A stretch of 64,000 nucleotides of DNA, taken from positions 62,001-126,000 of the forward strand of contig NZ_LRPC01000023.1 in the NCBI RefSeq assembly GCF_001592965.1, given 5' to 3'. The notes under the pieces were generated by a model, which had not been told where the DNA came from, made no database searches, and was given only the letters and a program-made list of their open reading frames with translations. Of this stretch, positions 43,348 through 52,320 are shown piece by piece (position 1 is the first letter of the stretch; each line of letters starts with the position of its first letter). The DNA comes from Roseivirga spongicola. GTDB lineage: Bacteria > Bacteroidota > Bacteroidia > Cytophagales > Cyclobacteriaceae. The translations under genes and the position numbers were made by a program.

Positions 43348-45401
43348 TTATCTACAGGTATACTAACAAAAACGGTGGTACCTTGGCTTGTTTCAAAATT
43401 TACTTTGCCATTTACAATTGTGAGTCGGCTCTTTATGTTTTGCAGGCCATGTCCTTTTGGTTTGTCATGTTTTAATCCATCACCATTATCTTCTACCAAA
43501 AGAGTAAGCTGATTGCCTGTTTTATAAAGCTGAACATTTACTAATGTAGCATTTGAGTGTTTTAGAACATTGTTTATAAGCTCTTGTAAAATACGATAGA
43601 TAGTGATTTCGATACGTTCTCCGAATCTGCTGTAGATATTTTTGTATTCAAATTCATATTCGATTTCAGAATACGTAAAAGAGTTTTTGAGTAGGTCATC
43701 TATCGCTTCAATCAAACCATGATCCACAAGAGCTCTTGGCATCATTTGGTGTGAAATAGTGCGTACCTCTTCAGCAGACCTGGTAAGCAGATCGTTGAGT
43801 TGCGCTATTTGGGGTTTTGCTGAGTCCTCTACTTTGCCCATGATATCGGACATCGCCAATTTAATGGCGGAGAGCTGCTGTCCGACTCCATCATGTAAAT
43901 CTTTGCTAATGCGACTGCGTTCTGTTTCTGTAGCCACCAAGACATTTTGAAGGCCTTCTTCTCGTTCTTTAGCAAGTTGCTCATTATGCCTAATCTGTTT
44001 TCTTTTTTGTAGAAAATAGAACCAAACCCCTGCAATTATTAATGTCGTGGTTGCTATAAAGACTATTGTTCGTCTTTTTACTTTTTGGGAATTGATTTCT
44101 GCGTTAAGTTTAGTTTCACTCAGTTGGCGCTCAAATTCGAGGCTATCTGCCAGGTAATTCATTCTTTGATTAGCTTCTAGCCAAGCTATTTTTCTAGTAT
44201 TATCTAAGTTAAGTAGGGAGTCTTCCGCATTTTTGAATTTTCTATGATAGGTCAGAGCTTTTTTATAGTCATTTTGGGCAAGGTACACTTGAAATAAACC
44301 TTTTGAGCTTTCAATTATGTCTTCTTGGTAATTGTTTGCAATGGCGTAATTGTAGCTTTCTTTAAAGTATGCTTCGGACTGTTCTAAACGACCTTTCCTT
44401 AGGTAGATTTCTCCGAGTGCTGATTTGGCTGGCGAATAGTAGAACTTTGAATTACAGTTCTCCATAGTCGAAAGTTCTTTATTTAAGTAGTACTCTGCTG
44501 AGTCTAATTGTTCCAAGCCAAGATGTATTCTCCCAAGCAAGGCAGAGTTTCCGGAATTACACAGGTCATCCATATTAAACTCTAACTTGGCACTCTTTGT
44601 GGCATAAATTAGAGCCGAGTCTAGCCTATTCTGAATTTGATAAAGAGAAGCAATATTATGGAGTGTGCCTCTTATGTAAGTTGTGTCATTCTGCAGAATG
44701 AAATACTGAAGTACCTCTTTGTAACTATCCATTGACTTCCCATATTCTCCAATTTTTTTATAAAGAACTCCAAGGTTGTACTCTAACTCTTGTAGACTTT
44801 TATGGTCATTAGATTCTCGATAAATCTTTTGAGCGGCTAAATAGGATTGAATTGACTCTATAAAATCACCTTGATTACTGTAGGTGTTTCCTAGATTTTC
44901 TAGAATGAAAGATTCATAACCTTTATTCTTAAGTACAATGCTAGCTTCAAGCGCAGAGTTTAGATATACTATGGAACTATCGCCCAAACCCATTTTACGG
45001 TATAGCACTCCAATCTCATTACCAAAAATCACTTGGTATTTTAAGTTGCTAAACTTCAAGGCGTAGTCAAAACCTTCACGAGCTATTTCAAGGTGGCGAG
45101 GTAGTTTCTCCAAATAGATTAAGGGTTGAATAACATTGAAGTAGCCTGAAAGGATATTGAAAGAGTCTTCTCTAGCAAGACTAATTTGAAGGTGCTTTTC
45201 ATAAGTTTCTAATGCCTTTAGATCATTTTCCTGATTAAAGTACTCATCTCCAAGAGCCTTGTAAATCATCATTAATTCAGAAGAGTCTGAAGCGGTTTCT
45301 AGTTTGGTAGTCAGGCTGTCTATAGCCCCTTGGCCAAAAGCTGAAAAGCTGAAAATGCTTAAACATAAAGTCAGACACGACCATCTACGTATTTTCCACA
45401 T
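43344..45401 (-). CDS. TPR sensor histidine kinase (HisKA_3 type)
   Basis: A 685-residue membrane kinase: signal peptide, a periplasmic region of about eight TPR repeats (roughly 35-400), one helix (about 446-466), a dimerisation domain with ERSRISKDLHDGVGQQLSAIK (His about 503) and an HATPase domain (ELINNVLKHSNATLV, GDGLKHDKPKGHGLQNI). This layout is common in Bacteroidota. It phosphorylates the partner regulator just downstream. The signal sensed by the TPR part is unknown. Confidence 0.93.
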   Translation of the reverse strand: MWKIRRWSCLTLCLSIFSFSAFGQGAIDSLTTKLETASDSSELMMIYKALGDEYFNQENDLKALETYEKHLQISLAREDSFNILSGYFNVIQPLIYLEKLPRHLEIAREGFDYALKFSNLKYQVIFGNEIGVLYRKMGLGDSSIVYLNSALEASIVLKNKGYESFILENLGNTYSNQGDFIESIQSYLAAQKIYRESNDHKSLQELEYNLGVLYKKIGEYGKSMDSYKEVLQYFILQNDTTYIRGTLHNIASLYQIQNRLDSALIYATKSAKLEFNMDDLCNSGNSALLGRIHLGLEQLDSAEYYLNKELSTMENCNSKFYYSPAKSALGEIYLRKGRLEQSEAYFKESYNYAIANNYQEDIIESSKGLFQVYLAQNDYKKALTYHRKFKNAEDSLLNLDNTRKIAWLEANQRMNYLADSLEFERQLSETKLNAEINSQKVKRRTIVFIATTTLIIAGVWFYFLQKRKQIRHNEQLAKEREEGLQNVLVATETERSRISKDLHDGVGQQLSAIKLAMSDIMGKVEDSAKPQIAQLNDLLTRSAEEVRTISHQMMPRALVDHGLIEAIDDLLKNSFTYSEIEYEFEYKNIYSRFGERIEITIYRILQELINNVLKHSNATLVNVQLYKTGNQLTLLVEDNGDGLKHDKPKGHGLQNIKSRLTIVNGKVNFETSQGTTVFVSIPVDK

Positions 45402-45611
45402 ACAAATACCAAATTACCACGAGAGGGAGTCAGGAGTGTAAGCGTGAACTTTGGGATATCAATAATTCTCAAAGTCATGCATCTATTTATAATGCCTATT
45501 TTTTATCAAGAAACTCTAGTACAGTTTCTGACCCGTCATCTCAGATTAATAAAACTTTATATACAAACTCATTTGCTCTCTGATGGCTTTGAGAATCTAT
45601 GAAAGAGAGCA

Positions 45612-45635
45612 GCCCTTCGCCTTTGCGCGAAGGGC
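45612..45635. repeat. Hairpin in the divergent intergenic region
   Basis: GCCCTTCGC, 6-base loop, GCGAAGGGC, 30 bases before the ATG at 45666. No T-run follows. It would lie in the leader of the secreted-protein operon. Confidence 0.6.
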
Positions 45636-45665
45636 ATTAAATTTTAAAATCCAACCATTAAAGAA

Positions 45666-46505
45666 ATGAAAAAACTCACCCTTCTCATAGTAATATTTGC
45701 CCTAATTGGAGTCGACCTAGCTGAGGCTCAGAGTGTAACAAGTCAAAAGCTTAGCTATAAGCTTTTGGAGTCTGATGTAGATAAATATGTAGGTTTTATT
45801 GGTGGTGGAGGAGGTATGTTCCTCGGTGGAGCCACTATTCTTGGTATTTCATTAGAAGTAAGGGGGCAGTACGATATACCTGGCCTGCCGCTTACTGCTT
45901 GGTTTCAGGGTCACAGAGAATTAGTGGGGGTAGGTCATATAGATCGAGGGCCTTTAGAATATAAAGCCAAACCCATGGAACTGAATGGCGGAGTGATGCT
46001 TCCTATTATTCCGGGTAAGAAAAAGAAAGACGATGTAAAAATAATTCTTGAAAGTGCGGGAAGCTACAGTAGTAGTTATATAAGCTCTTATGAAAAGTCT
46101 TTCAGGCCTCGTGGTGAGGTGAAAACCGATTTATTAGCAAAAGTAGGTCTATACAGTTTTAGTAGTTCAGATGCTTCTAATGCCGGACTGACACTCGGGA
46201 TTACTCGTAGAAAACGAGAGCATGCCAAAGTGGAAGTGGGTGATTATATCTATGACACACATTACGACAAACAGTTTTACTTAGACCTTATCTATACCCC
46301 AATTACAAATTTACCAGAGCCTGGGACGGATGCTAATGGGCAGGTAGTGCCGTTAGATCCTGCTACCTCTTTTGGTGCCAGAATAGGCTTTCAGAAGCTA
46401 TTCTACGGTACTCGCTCTATCAATTATGAACTAAGTCTAAGGCCTTACAGTGACGCTTATCTATTTACGCTAGCAGTAAGGTACACCTTTGGTATAGGGC
46501 TATAA
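45666..46505 (+). CDS. Secreted, probably outer-membrane beta protein of unknown function
   Basis: A 279-residue protein with signal peptide (MKKLTLLIVIFALIGVDLAEAQ). A Gly-rich stretch FIGGGGGMFLGGATILGIS and alternating hydrophobic strands follow to the end (YLFTLAVRYTFGIGL), suggesting a small beta-barrel. No family is recognised. It is followed after 36 bases by another secreted protein gene, and both are divergent from the TPR kinase pair. Confidence 0.7.
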   Translation: MKKLTLLIVIFALIGVDLAEAQSVTSQKLSYKLLESDVDKYVGFIGGGGGMFLGGATILGISLEVRGQYDIPGLPLTAWFQGHRELVGVGHIDRGPLEYKAKPMELNGGVMLPIIPGKKKKDDVKIILESAGSYSSSYISSYEKSFRPRGEVKTDLLAKVGLYSFSSSDASNAGLTLGITRRKREHAKVEVGDYIYDTHYDKQFYLDLIYTPITNLPEPGTDANGQVVPLDPATSFGARIGFQKLFYGTRSINYELSLRPYSDAYLFTLAVRYTFGIGL

Positions 46506-46541
46506 TTTTTAAAAGAAAATTATCACCAAAAATTTATTCAA

Positions 46542-47561
46542 ATGAATCAGATTAGAAAAAATAATTCAGTGGCTAGGGTGCTTATAATTGGCTTACTACT
46601 AGTGCTTAACGGATCTCTCATAGCTCAAAAGAATTTCATGGAGATTGCTCAAATGAAAGACAAGAAGTGGGATAATTTTAGAAAAGGAAGCGACTACTAT
46701 ATAAGTCAACTAATGCTCATTGACGGCTTAATAGATGTAGGATTATTAAAAGAAGAAAATACGCCAAACCCAAAGGATATTGGGGTGCTAACCTTTCAGC
46801 TTTGGGATGAGAGTACATGGAAGTCTAGTAAAGCAGGTGGTTGGGTGTATTATGAGAAAAACTTTATCTCAGAAGATGGAAGTAACATGATCTCCAATAG
46901 GATAATGGAGGAGATACTTCCTAAGATTAGAGCAAAATACACCTCGGCCGGTTTTAATCTAATGGAGCCTGATGAGTTTATTACCAACGAAGAGCAAAAG
47001 AAAATTTACTTTAATGGCCCTTCTAGGGTAGAATTGAGTGGAATTTTAAAGTTTTTCAGCAATGGCCTATTAAATAGGTTACAAGGTAATAGTAATGGAG
47101 GAACTGGATCGGTGTCTGCCGATGGTTATGCTTTTTACCCTGTTACTGCTAAGACTGTTTCTATGGACTTTAAGTCACCTTCTAATATTGGCTTGATTAC
47201 AGAGGAACTCGGTTTAGATGCTTCTTTGCTCATTGCGGTACGAGTTAGTATAGAAAAGGGAGGTAGGTCTCTGGTGTTCAGGGGTTTTGAAATGGCTGTG
47301 GTAACTACTATCGATGATGAAAAGGATAAGGAATATAGCGGAAGAATTGGCGCTAAACTAATGAATATGTATAGAGATGGTCTAACGATGAGTGCATCGT
47401 ACTTTCAGATGGACCCCATAATGCTCGCAGATTTAGAAAGGAAAACGGGCAATGTAGAGAAATGGTATTTAGATGGAGTTGACCTAGTAGCTGAAAGGAT
47501 GACAGATGATGTGATTTTCGGTATGAAGAAATTTATTAATCGAGATAAGTCGAGAAAATAG
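46542..47561 (+). CDS. Secreted protein of unknown function
   Basis: A 339-residue protein with a hydrophobic leader (ARVLIIGLLLVLNGSLIAQ, slightly offset from the N terminus by basic residues). The mature part starts NFMEIAQMKDKKWDNFRKG and is mixed alpha/beta without Cys; it contains NGGTGSVSADGYAFYPVTAKTV in its middle. No family is recognised. It is in an operon with the preceding secreted protein and ends at a strong terminator. Confidence 0.7.
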   Translation: MNQIRKNNSVARVLIIGLLLVLNGSLIAQKNFMEIAQMKDKKWDNFRKGSDYYISQLMLIDGLIDVGLLKEENTPNPKDIGVLTFQLWDESTWKSSKAGGWVYYEKNFISEDGSNMISNRIMEEILPKIRAKYTSAGFNLMEPDEFITNEEQKKIYFNGPSRVELSGILKFFSNGLLNRLQGNSNGGTGSVSADGYAFYPVTAKTVSMDFKSPSNIGLITEELGLDASLLIAVRVSIEKGGRSLVFRGFEMAVVTTIDDEKDKEYSGRIGAKLMNMYRDGLTMSASYFQMDPIMLADLERKTGNVEKWYLDGVDLVAERMTDDVIFGMKKFINRDKSRK

Positions 47562-47583
47562 GAGATTAAGGTTTTTATGCGTG

Positions 47584-47611
47584 AAAAGCACTCTCAATGG
47601 AGTGCTTTTTT
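47584..47611 (+). terminator. Terminator after the secreted-protein operon
   Basis: AAAAGCACTC, loop TCAATG, GAGTGCTTTTTT, about 25 bases after the stop. Confidence 0.9.
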
Positions 47612-47633
47612 ATTTGATTATTAACTTAAAACC

Positions 47634-47770
47634 AAACTCTCAAAGTATTCTTCATACCCATCAATGGTTTTTTCCATAGTGTACTTCTCGAAGACGGTCT
47701 TTAGAATCTTTTCGATAACATGAGTCTCTGTTTCTCCATCTTCCAGTACTTTTTTCTACATCCTTAGTTT
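47634..47770 (-). pseudogene. Duplicated 3' fragment of the glycosyltransferase gene
   Basis: Read on the minus strand, this encodes VLEDGETETHVIEKILKTVF then EKYTMEKTIDGYEEYFESLV. The same ending is found in the intact glycosyltransferase at 49641 (VLSDNSLRQQLITNGLKTAF then EKYTMEKTIDGYEEYFESLV). DNA near 47638-47700 is almost identical to 49656-49716. The frame is closed upstream, so it is a remnant. Confidence 0.75.
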
Positions 47771-48116
47771 TCAGGCCAACTAATCCCATTTTTTTACCAA
47801 TCTCATTGAGGTACTGGTTGAATTGTTCCCAATAGTCTGATTGCCTCATATTCTACAGCTTGTCTAAAATCTAAATGCTTGCCATACTGTTCCATGTATT
47901 CACTTAAGCCCTGATTTTGCCATACCTTCCTTTTGTAGTTTGTGTAATAAGAAGATAGTGTTCTGTTAAAAAAAAACTGGAAGTTTTCTGATTCTCCACT
48001 CTTAAGTGGCAGAAAGGTAAAGGCTTACCTTCAGTATCTTTCACTTCAATTTGTTGGGCAAATGGTAAAGATGAAAAGCCGACTAAAAGAAGTAGGCTTA
48101 TCAATAGTTTGTGCAT
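47770..48116 (-). pseudogene. Decayed secreted-protein gene
   Basis: It begins with a good signal peptide, MHKLLISLLLLVGFSSLPFA, then QQIEVKDTEGKPLPFCHLRVEN, like the carboxypeptidase-regulatory-like start of many Bacteroidota proteins. The frame is then lost near a run of nine T residues (minus strand, 47972-47980). Further on, coding-like pieces continue in other frames (YMEQYGKHLDFRQAVEYEA; then DYWEQFNQYLNEIGKKMG). The start overlaps the stop of the beta-propeller gene. The original family is not clear. Confidence 0.65.
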
Positions 48117-49255
48117 TACGGAGATAATTTAAATCGATATACAAATAAAGATTCATCGGTTTCGCTGACATGGCCATCGGCATAGTAGTAATCGCCAATT
48201 TTACCAATAACTCTGAATCTTTGGGGTACTTCAACATCATGGGTTAAAACCTCGCCTTGGTAAACCTGCATTTTCGTATGACCATTTTTTCCATTGGGAT
48301 GGTAGATTCGGAAAACCATGTTTTCATTAGCCCATAAGCTAGCATAATAGCTTTGGTCCATTAGGTCGCTATCCCAAGAGTCGATGGCTTCTTCAACTGT
48401 TCTAGTCCTTTTGTATTCATATTTGAAGCCTTTACCAGATACGCCAAACTTCTTTACCAATTGGAGATTTTCGTCATAAATATGGATCAAAGAATCTGTC
48501 TGAAAACCGACTATTAGATGATCTTTTAAATGAGTCAAATCTAGCCCAGCGAAATTTGGAATAAACTTATTTTCCAAATAAAAGCTTGGCCAGTTAACTC
48601 CCATTTTTTCAAGTTTTCCACTTTCTATGTTGAACTTACCTATTGCATAGGTATCTGTATAGAACTCCTCGTCTTGATAAGCATTCATTTCAGGGTGCTC
48701 TGTAATGATTGGTAGGTAAAGAAAACCATTATGAATGCTGGTAAAATTGCTTTGTATATTGGGGTTCCAATCTATGGTGTACATTCCTTTGTCTTCTGCA
48801 TTGGGATTGGCTAAAAGCTCTTGGCTTGAGGTTTGACTGTCCCAATCGAAAAGTTTGAATGAAAGCTTAATGGAATCATTCTCAAACACATTAAAGCCGA
48901 AGTTGTCTATCATCAAATAGTTTGAGCCAGGAGCTTCTGCGATATAGTTGATGCTTCGCACTTCATTAGGACCACTGCCCTGTCCTCCGTACATTCCTTC
49001 GAGCTTTAAGCTCTCGTCAAAGAAATTCACTGTATGATCAACTAAGTCTAGGTAAACAATCTTGTTGTTGATGAGCTCTAAGCGACCCAAACCCGAATAT
49101 TTTTCTGGTGCTAGAGAGACACTATCAATTTTAATCTCTGAAACGAGACTAGTAGCAATCTCGCTTATTATGGGAGTGTCTTGTTGGGTGACTTCTTTTT
49201 TAGAACAAGCCCAAAGTATAAGTAAAAGAAGGAGTGAGTGTTTATTGAATTGCAT
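48116..49255 (-). CDS. Six-bladed beta-propeller lipoprotein, DUF4221-like
   Basis: A 379-residue lipoprotein (lipobox LWAC, Cys17). The body shows repeated beta blades and phrases typical of the DUF4221/6-bladed beta-propeller proteins of Bacteroidota (GMYGGQGSGPNEVRSINYIA, LVKKFGVSGKGFKYEY). These are surface or periplasmic proteins without known enzymatic role. It was once coupled to the now decayed gene at 48116. Confidence 0.75.
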   Translation of the reverse strand: MQFNKHSLLLLLILWACSKKEVTQQDTPIISEIATSLVSEIKIDSVSLAPEKYSGLGRLELINNKIVYLDLVDHTVNFFDESLKLEGMYGGQGSGPNEVRSINYIAEAPGSNYLMIDNFGFNVFENDSIKLSFKLFDWDSQTSSQELLANPNAEDKGMYTIDWNPNIQSNFTSIHNGFLYLPIITEHPEMNAYQDEEFYTDTYAIGKFNIESGKLEKMGVNWPSFYLENKFIPNFAGLDLTHLKDHLIVGFQTDSLIHIYDENLQLVKKFGVSGKGFKYEYKRTRTVEEAIDSWDSDLMDQSYYASLWANENMVFRIYHPNGKNGHTKMQVYQGEVLTHDVEVPQRFRVIGKIGDYYYADGHVSETDESLFVYRFKLSP

Positions 49256-49390
49256 TTATACAAGTATAATTTTCAATCATCTCTTTTGCAATAAGAAGAT
49301 AGCTTTTTGTAGACTTGAATAAAGCGGGGCTTAAGCTTCTCGAATCAATTTTAGGTTATACTCCTCATTTTTTGAGAGCGTGTCAATGCT

Positions 49391-49588
49391 TCAGTTTCTT
49401 TTTCTGTTTTGACTTTTAGACTGAAGCCCATAAATGCCTGTCACGATAAGCGTACCAAAAAGGAAAGCCAAAATGTAGTGCGACCATCTTTGACTGTTAA
49501 AGTCAAACCATGTTGGAAAGAAATAAAAGGCGAAATATGTTAGTATTAGCAAGGTTTGAAAAACCTTAATAGTCTTTGTCATCAACAC
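49391..49588 (-). CDS. Small two-helix membrane protein
   Basis: About 63 residues from ATG 49582 (the longer frame starts with GTG at 49588). Two hydrophobic helices (VFQTLLILTYFAFYFFPTWF and YILAFLFGTLIVTGIYGL) and a basic tail. No family is recognised and there is no close operon partner; it is kept because its membrane topology is convincing. Confidence 0.5.
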   Translation of the reverse strand: MLMTKTIKVFQTLLILTYFAFYFFPTWFDFNSQRWSHYILAFLFGTLIVTGIYGLQSKSQNRKRN

Positions 49589-49640
49589 GTGATGTAGTGT
49601 GTTTGGTACTCCTTAAATCTATAAATTTTACAACAAAGAT

Positions 49641-50723
49641 TTATCTCACTAAGCTCTCAAAGTATTCTTCATAACCATCAATGGTTTTTTCCATTGTGTA
49701 CTTCTCGAAGGCGGTTTTAAGACCATTAGTTATCAGCTGTTGTCTTAAAGAGTTGTCAGAAAGTACCTTTTGAATTCGTTCTGCTAAACCTCCAATGTCT
49801 TCGTTTTCGAATAAAAAGCCATTTACTCCATCTTCTATTACATCAGGGATTCCGCCAAAATTGGTTGCTATTACAGGACATTCCATGGCCATGGCTTCTA
49901 CCAACACCAATCCGAAACCATCCATTGTAGAGGCTAGAACATTTACATCGAGTAATCTATAGATGTTCAAAATATCTTCAGGCGGAACTTTGCCTAAAAC
50001 ATGCACTTCATTCTCAATGTTGAACTTGTCTAAATAGGGTTGAATTTGCTCGGGCGAGATGCCTGCGAAAATGAGTTTAATGTTAGGGTCATTTAGCCTT
50101 GCTATTGCTTCAATTAGTTGAGGCTGTTCTTTGAATCTGGAAATGCAGCCCACCACCTTGTCTTCAGGTTGAAGGTTTAGTTGCTTTCTGAACTGCTCTA
50201 CTTTTTCTTGGCTCCACTGTTCAAATCGCTTCTTCGGAATACCATTATGGATAACCTTAATATGATGCTCAGGATAGCCCTTTTCAATAAAAATCCTTTT
50301 CAGGCCATCACTGATTACAACAATATTAGCTGTGTTCTTTATGTAAAACTTGCGTTGCAGCCAACCACCAGCACTCAAAGGGTTTTGTCTGCGTGTATGT
50401 ACTATCTGAACTGGAAGATTAAACCTCAGTTTAGCGAAAATACTGGTGTATCTGTCGTGACTAGATTGAGCATTGATGATATCAATTTTTTCATTTCGAA
50501 CTAAATCACGAATCTCTCTCCAATTCTCAAAATCGAACTTCCCTTTAATGCGCATGGGGACTCGGGTTACCCCTGGGTGTTCAATCAAGTCCCAAATAGG
50601 CATTTCTTTTCGAAGCCCTGCAAATACTTTGTGTCCACGATCGGCCAGGCCTTTAGCTAAATAGGTGATAGAATATGTGGAGCCTGCCATGCCTCCTTGA
50701 TAAGTCAGAAATAGTATTCGCAA
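49641..50723 (-). CDS. GT4-type glycosyltransferase
   Basis: A GT-B-fold glycosyltransferase of family 4. With start TTG at 50723 it has 360 residues beginning LRILFLTYQGGMAGSTYSITYLAKGL, exactly the first beta strand of the family. A longer frame from 50810 adds 29 basic residues that do not look native and would overlap the -7 box TAAGTTTG (50755-50748). The C-terminal half has the donor-binding pattern GCISRFKEQP and VNVLASTMDGFGLVLVEAMAMECPVI. It transfers a sugar to an unknown acceptor. A copy of its 3' end lies at 47634-47770. Confidence 0.88.
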   Translation of the reverse strand: MRILFLTYQGGMAGSTYSITYLAKGLADRGHKVFAGLRKEMPIWDLIEHPGVTRVPMRIKGKFDFENWREIRDLVRNEKIDIINAQSSHDRYTSIFAKLRFNLPVQIVHTRRQNPLSAGGWLQRKFYIKNTANIVVISDGLKRIFIEKGYPEHHIKVIHNGIPKKRFEQWSQEKVEQFRKQLNLQPEDKVVGCISRFKEQPQLIEAIARLNDPNIKLIFAGISPEQIQPYLDKFNIENEVHVLGKVPPEDILNIYRLLDVNVLASTMDGFGLVLVEAMAMECPVIATNFGGIPDVIEDGVNGFLFENEDIGGLAERIQKVLSDNSLRQQLITNGLKTAFEKYTMEKTIDGYEEYFESLVR

Positions 50724-50825
50724 ACCTTTTGATTTTAATCTATGCCGCAAACTTACGACAAATAGCCTTTTCTGTTGTATGTTTGTGTTCGGTGTCTTGC
50801 GCTTAGACACTGGTGTTTAATTTCT

Positions 50826-50837
50826 TAAATTTGATGC
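50826..50837 (+). promoter_or_regulatory. -7 box immediately before the sigma-factor start
   Basis: TAAATTTG (50826-50833) ends 4 bases before the ATG. If used, the transcript would start at or next to the start codon (leaderless or nearly so). A longer leader from an upstream promoter cannot be excluded. Confidence 0.4.
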
Positions 50838-51440
50838 ATGTCTGAAGAAACCGAACAAGAGCAACAAGCTCGTAGACAGGATTACTCAGAGAAGGAGAAA
50901 ACAGAGATTTTCGATGGAGAGTTCATGCCACATGTAGACTCCATGTACAACTTTGCCTTTCGCCTTGCTTTTGATGAAGATGATGCCAAGGATTTGGTGC
51001 AAGATACTTATTTGAAGGCATTTAGGTTTATCAATTCATTTGAGCGTGGAACTAACGCAAAAGCATGGTTGTTCCGCATTTTGAAGAACAGCTTCATTAA
51101 TGAGTATAGAAAGAAGAGTAAACAACCGAATAAGGTAGACTATAACGAGGTTGAACAATACTATAACTCAGACGATGTAGATGAAAGCTTCACTACTGAC
51201 TTAAGGGTTGAGACTGTACAGCATATGATCGGGGACGAGATTTCTGGTGCTTTAAATGGCATACCAGTAGATTTCAGAACTGTAATAATATTGAGTGATT
51301 TAGAGGGCTTTACCTATGAAGAAATGTCGAAAATTCTCGATATTCCGATTGGAACAGTAAGGTCTAGACTGCATAGAGCCAGAAACATGATGAAAGAAAA
51401 ACTGGCCGGTTACGCAAAGGAAATGGGGTATAACAAATGA
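50838..51440 (+). CDS. ECF RNA polymerase sigma factor
   Basis: A 200-residue sigma-70-family factor: region 2 (FDGEFMPHVDSMYNFAFRLAFDEDDAKDLVQDTYLKAFRFINSF, with NAKAWLFRILKNSFINEYRK) and region 4 (IPVDFRTVIILSDLEGFTYEEMSKIL, PIGTVRSRLHRARNMMKEKL). It directs RNA polymerase to a special promoter set. The next gene overlaps it by ATGA and is a probable anti-sigma factor. In many Bacteroidota this sigma type lies next to gmk and nadD as here. Confidence 0.95.
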   Translation: MSEETEQEQQARRQDYSEKEKTEIFDGEFMPHVDSMYNFAFRLAFDEDDAKDLVQDTYLKAFRFINSFERGTNAKAWLFRILKNSFINEYRKKSKQPNKVDYNEVEQYYNSDDVDESFTTDLRVETVQHMIGDEISGALNGIPVDFRTVIILSDLEGFTYEEMSKILDIPIGTVRSRLHRARNMMKEKLAGYAKEMGYNK

Positions 51441-51742
51441 GTGAAACAATGTCGGAATTCTCAGTATGGTTTAAGGACACATTCAAGAAGTGCTACTGCG
51501 AACAAGGAAATTTGATTGATGAGAAGCAGTTTGCTGAAATTGTTCAACTGGTGTTGGATAATGAGGCTGACGAAGAATCAAGAACGATTTTCGAGCAAAA
51601 AATTAGAACCTGTGTTAAGTCTAACATGTCTTACGAGAAGGAAAAATCAATTAAACTCGAGATTAAAAAGAAACTCTGCGAACACAAGGCTGAAATGCCT
51701 ACCAACTTAGTTTCTACTATTCGCAAGAGCGTAGACCTTTAA
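51437..51742 (+). CDS. Probable anti-sigma factor with degenerate zinc motif
   Basis: A 101-residue soluble protein overlapping the sigma gene (ATGA). Its end (YEKEKSIKLEIKKKLCEHKAEMPTNLVSTIRKSV) follows the pattern of ZAS-type anti-sigma factors, but the usual HxxxCxxC is reduced to IRTCVKS (Cys59, second Cys replaced by Ser62, His lost). Other Cys are at 19, 21 and 81, so a different metal or thiol switch is possible. The role is inferred from position and pattern. Confidence 0.7.
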   Translation: MSETMSEFSVWFKDTFKKCYCEQGNLIDEKQFAEIVQLVLDNEADEESRTIFEQKIRTCVKSNMSYEKEKSIKLEIKKKLCEHKAEMPTNLVSTIRKSVDL

Positions 51743-51744
51743 GC

Positions 51745-52317
51745 ATGACATCCGGAAAGGCCATTATTTTCACTGCGCCATCAGGCTCAGGAAAAACGAC
51801 CATCGTAAAGCATCTGCTTGCCAATAATCCGCAACTAGCGTTTTCAATCTCTGCTTCTACAAGAGATAAACGTGGCAGGACAGAAGAAAATGGAAAAGAT
51901 TACTACTTCCTTTCTAAGGAAGAATTCAAATCTAAAATAGACTCTGACGAATTTATTGAATGGGAAGAAGTGTACACTGGTAATTATTACGGTACACTCA
52001 AATCTGAAGTAGAAAGGCTTTGGGCCCTAGGTAAAACGGTACTCTTTGATGTGGAAGTTAAAGGAGCCATGAACCTTAAAAAATACTTCGGAGATCAGGC
52101 TTTGGCTATTTTTGTTAAGGTCCCATCATTAGAAGAGCTTAAGAAAAGACTAACTGGCAGAGGTACAGAGTCTCGCGAGAGCATGTCGCAAAGACTGTAT
52201 AGAGCCGAGTTTGAGCTTACTTTCGAAAATAAATTTGATATTACCCTTCTCAACGAAAACCTAGATGAGTCTTATGAAAAAGCTCAGGTTTTGGTAGATG
52301 AGTTTCTAAATGCTTAA
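51745..52317 (+). CDS. gmk: Guanylate kinase
   Basis: A 190-residue enzyme phosphorylating GMP to GDP: P-loop APSGSGKTT (residues 9-17), STRDKRGRTEENGKDYYFLS and EWEEVYTGNYYGT in the GMP-binding region. It follows the anti-sigma gene by 2 bases and precedes nadD by 3, forming one operon. Confidence 0.97.
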   Translation: MTSGKAIIFTAPSGSGKTTIVKHLLANNPQLAFSISASTRDKRGRTEENGKDYYFLSKEEFKSKIDSDEFIEWEEVYTGNYYGTLKSEVERLWALGKTVLFDVEVKGAMNLKKYFGDQALAIFVKVPSLEELKKRLTGRGTESRESMSQRLYRAEFELTFENKFDITLLNENLDESYEKAQVLVDEFLNA

Positions 52318-52320
52318 GCT

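Noticed and set aside
45612-45635. Hairpin as terminator
   Set aside because: No gene ends into it on either strand and no T-run follows.
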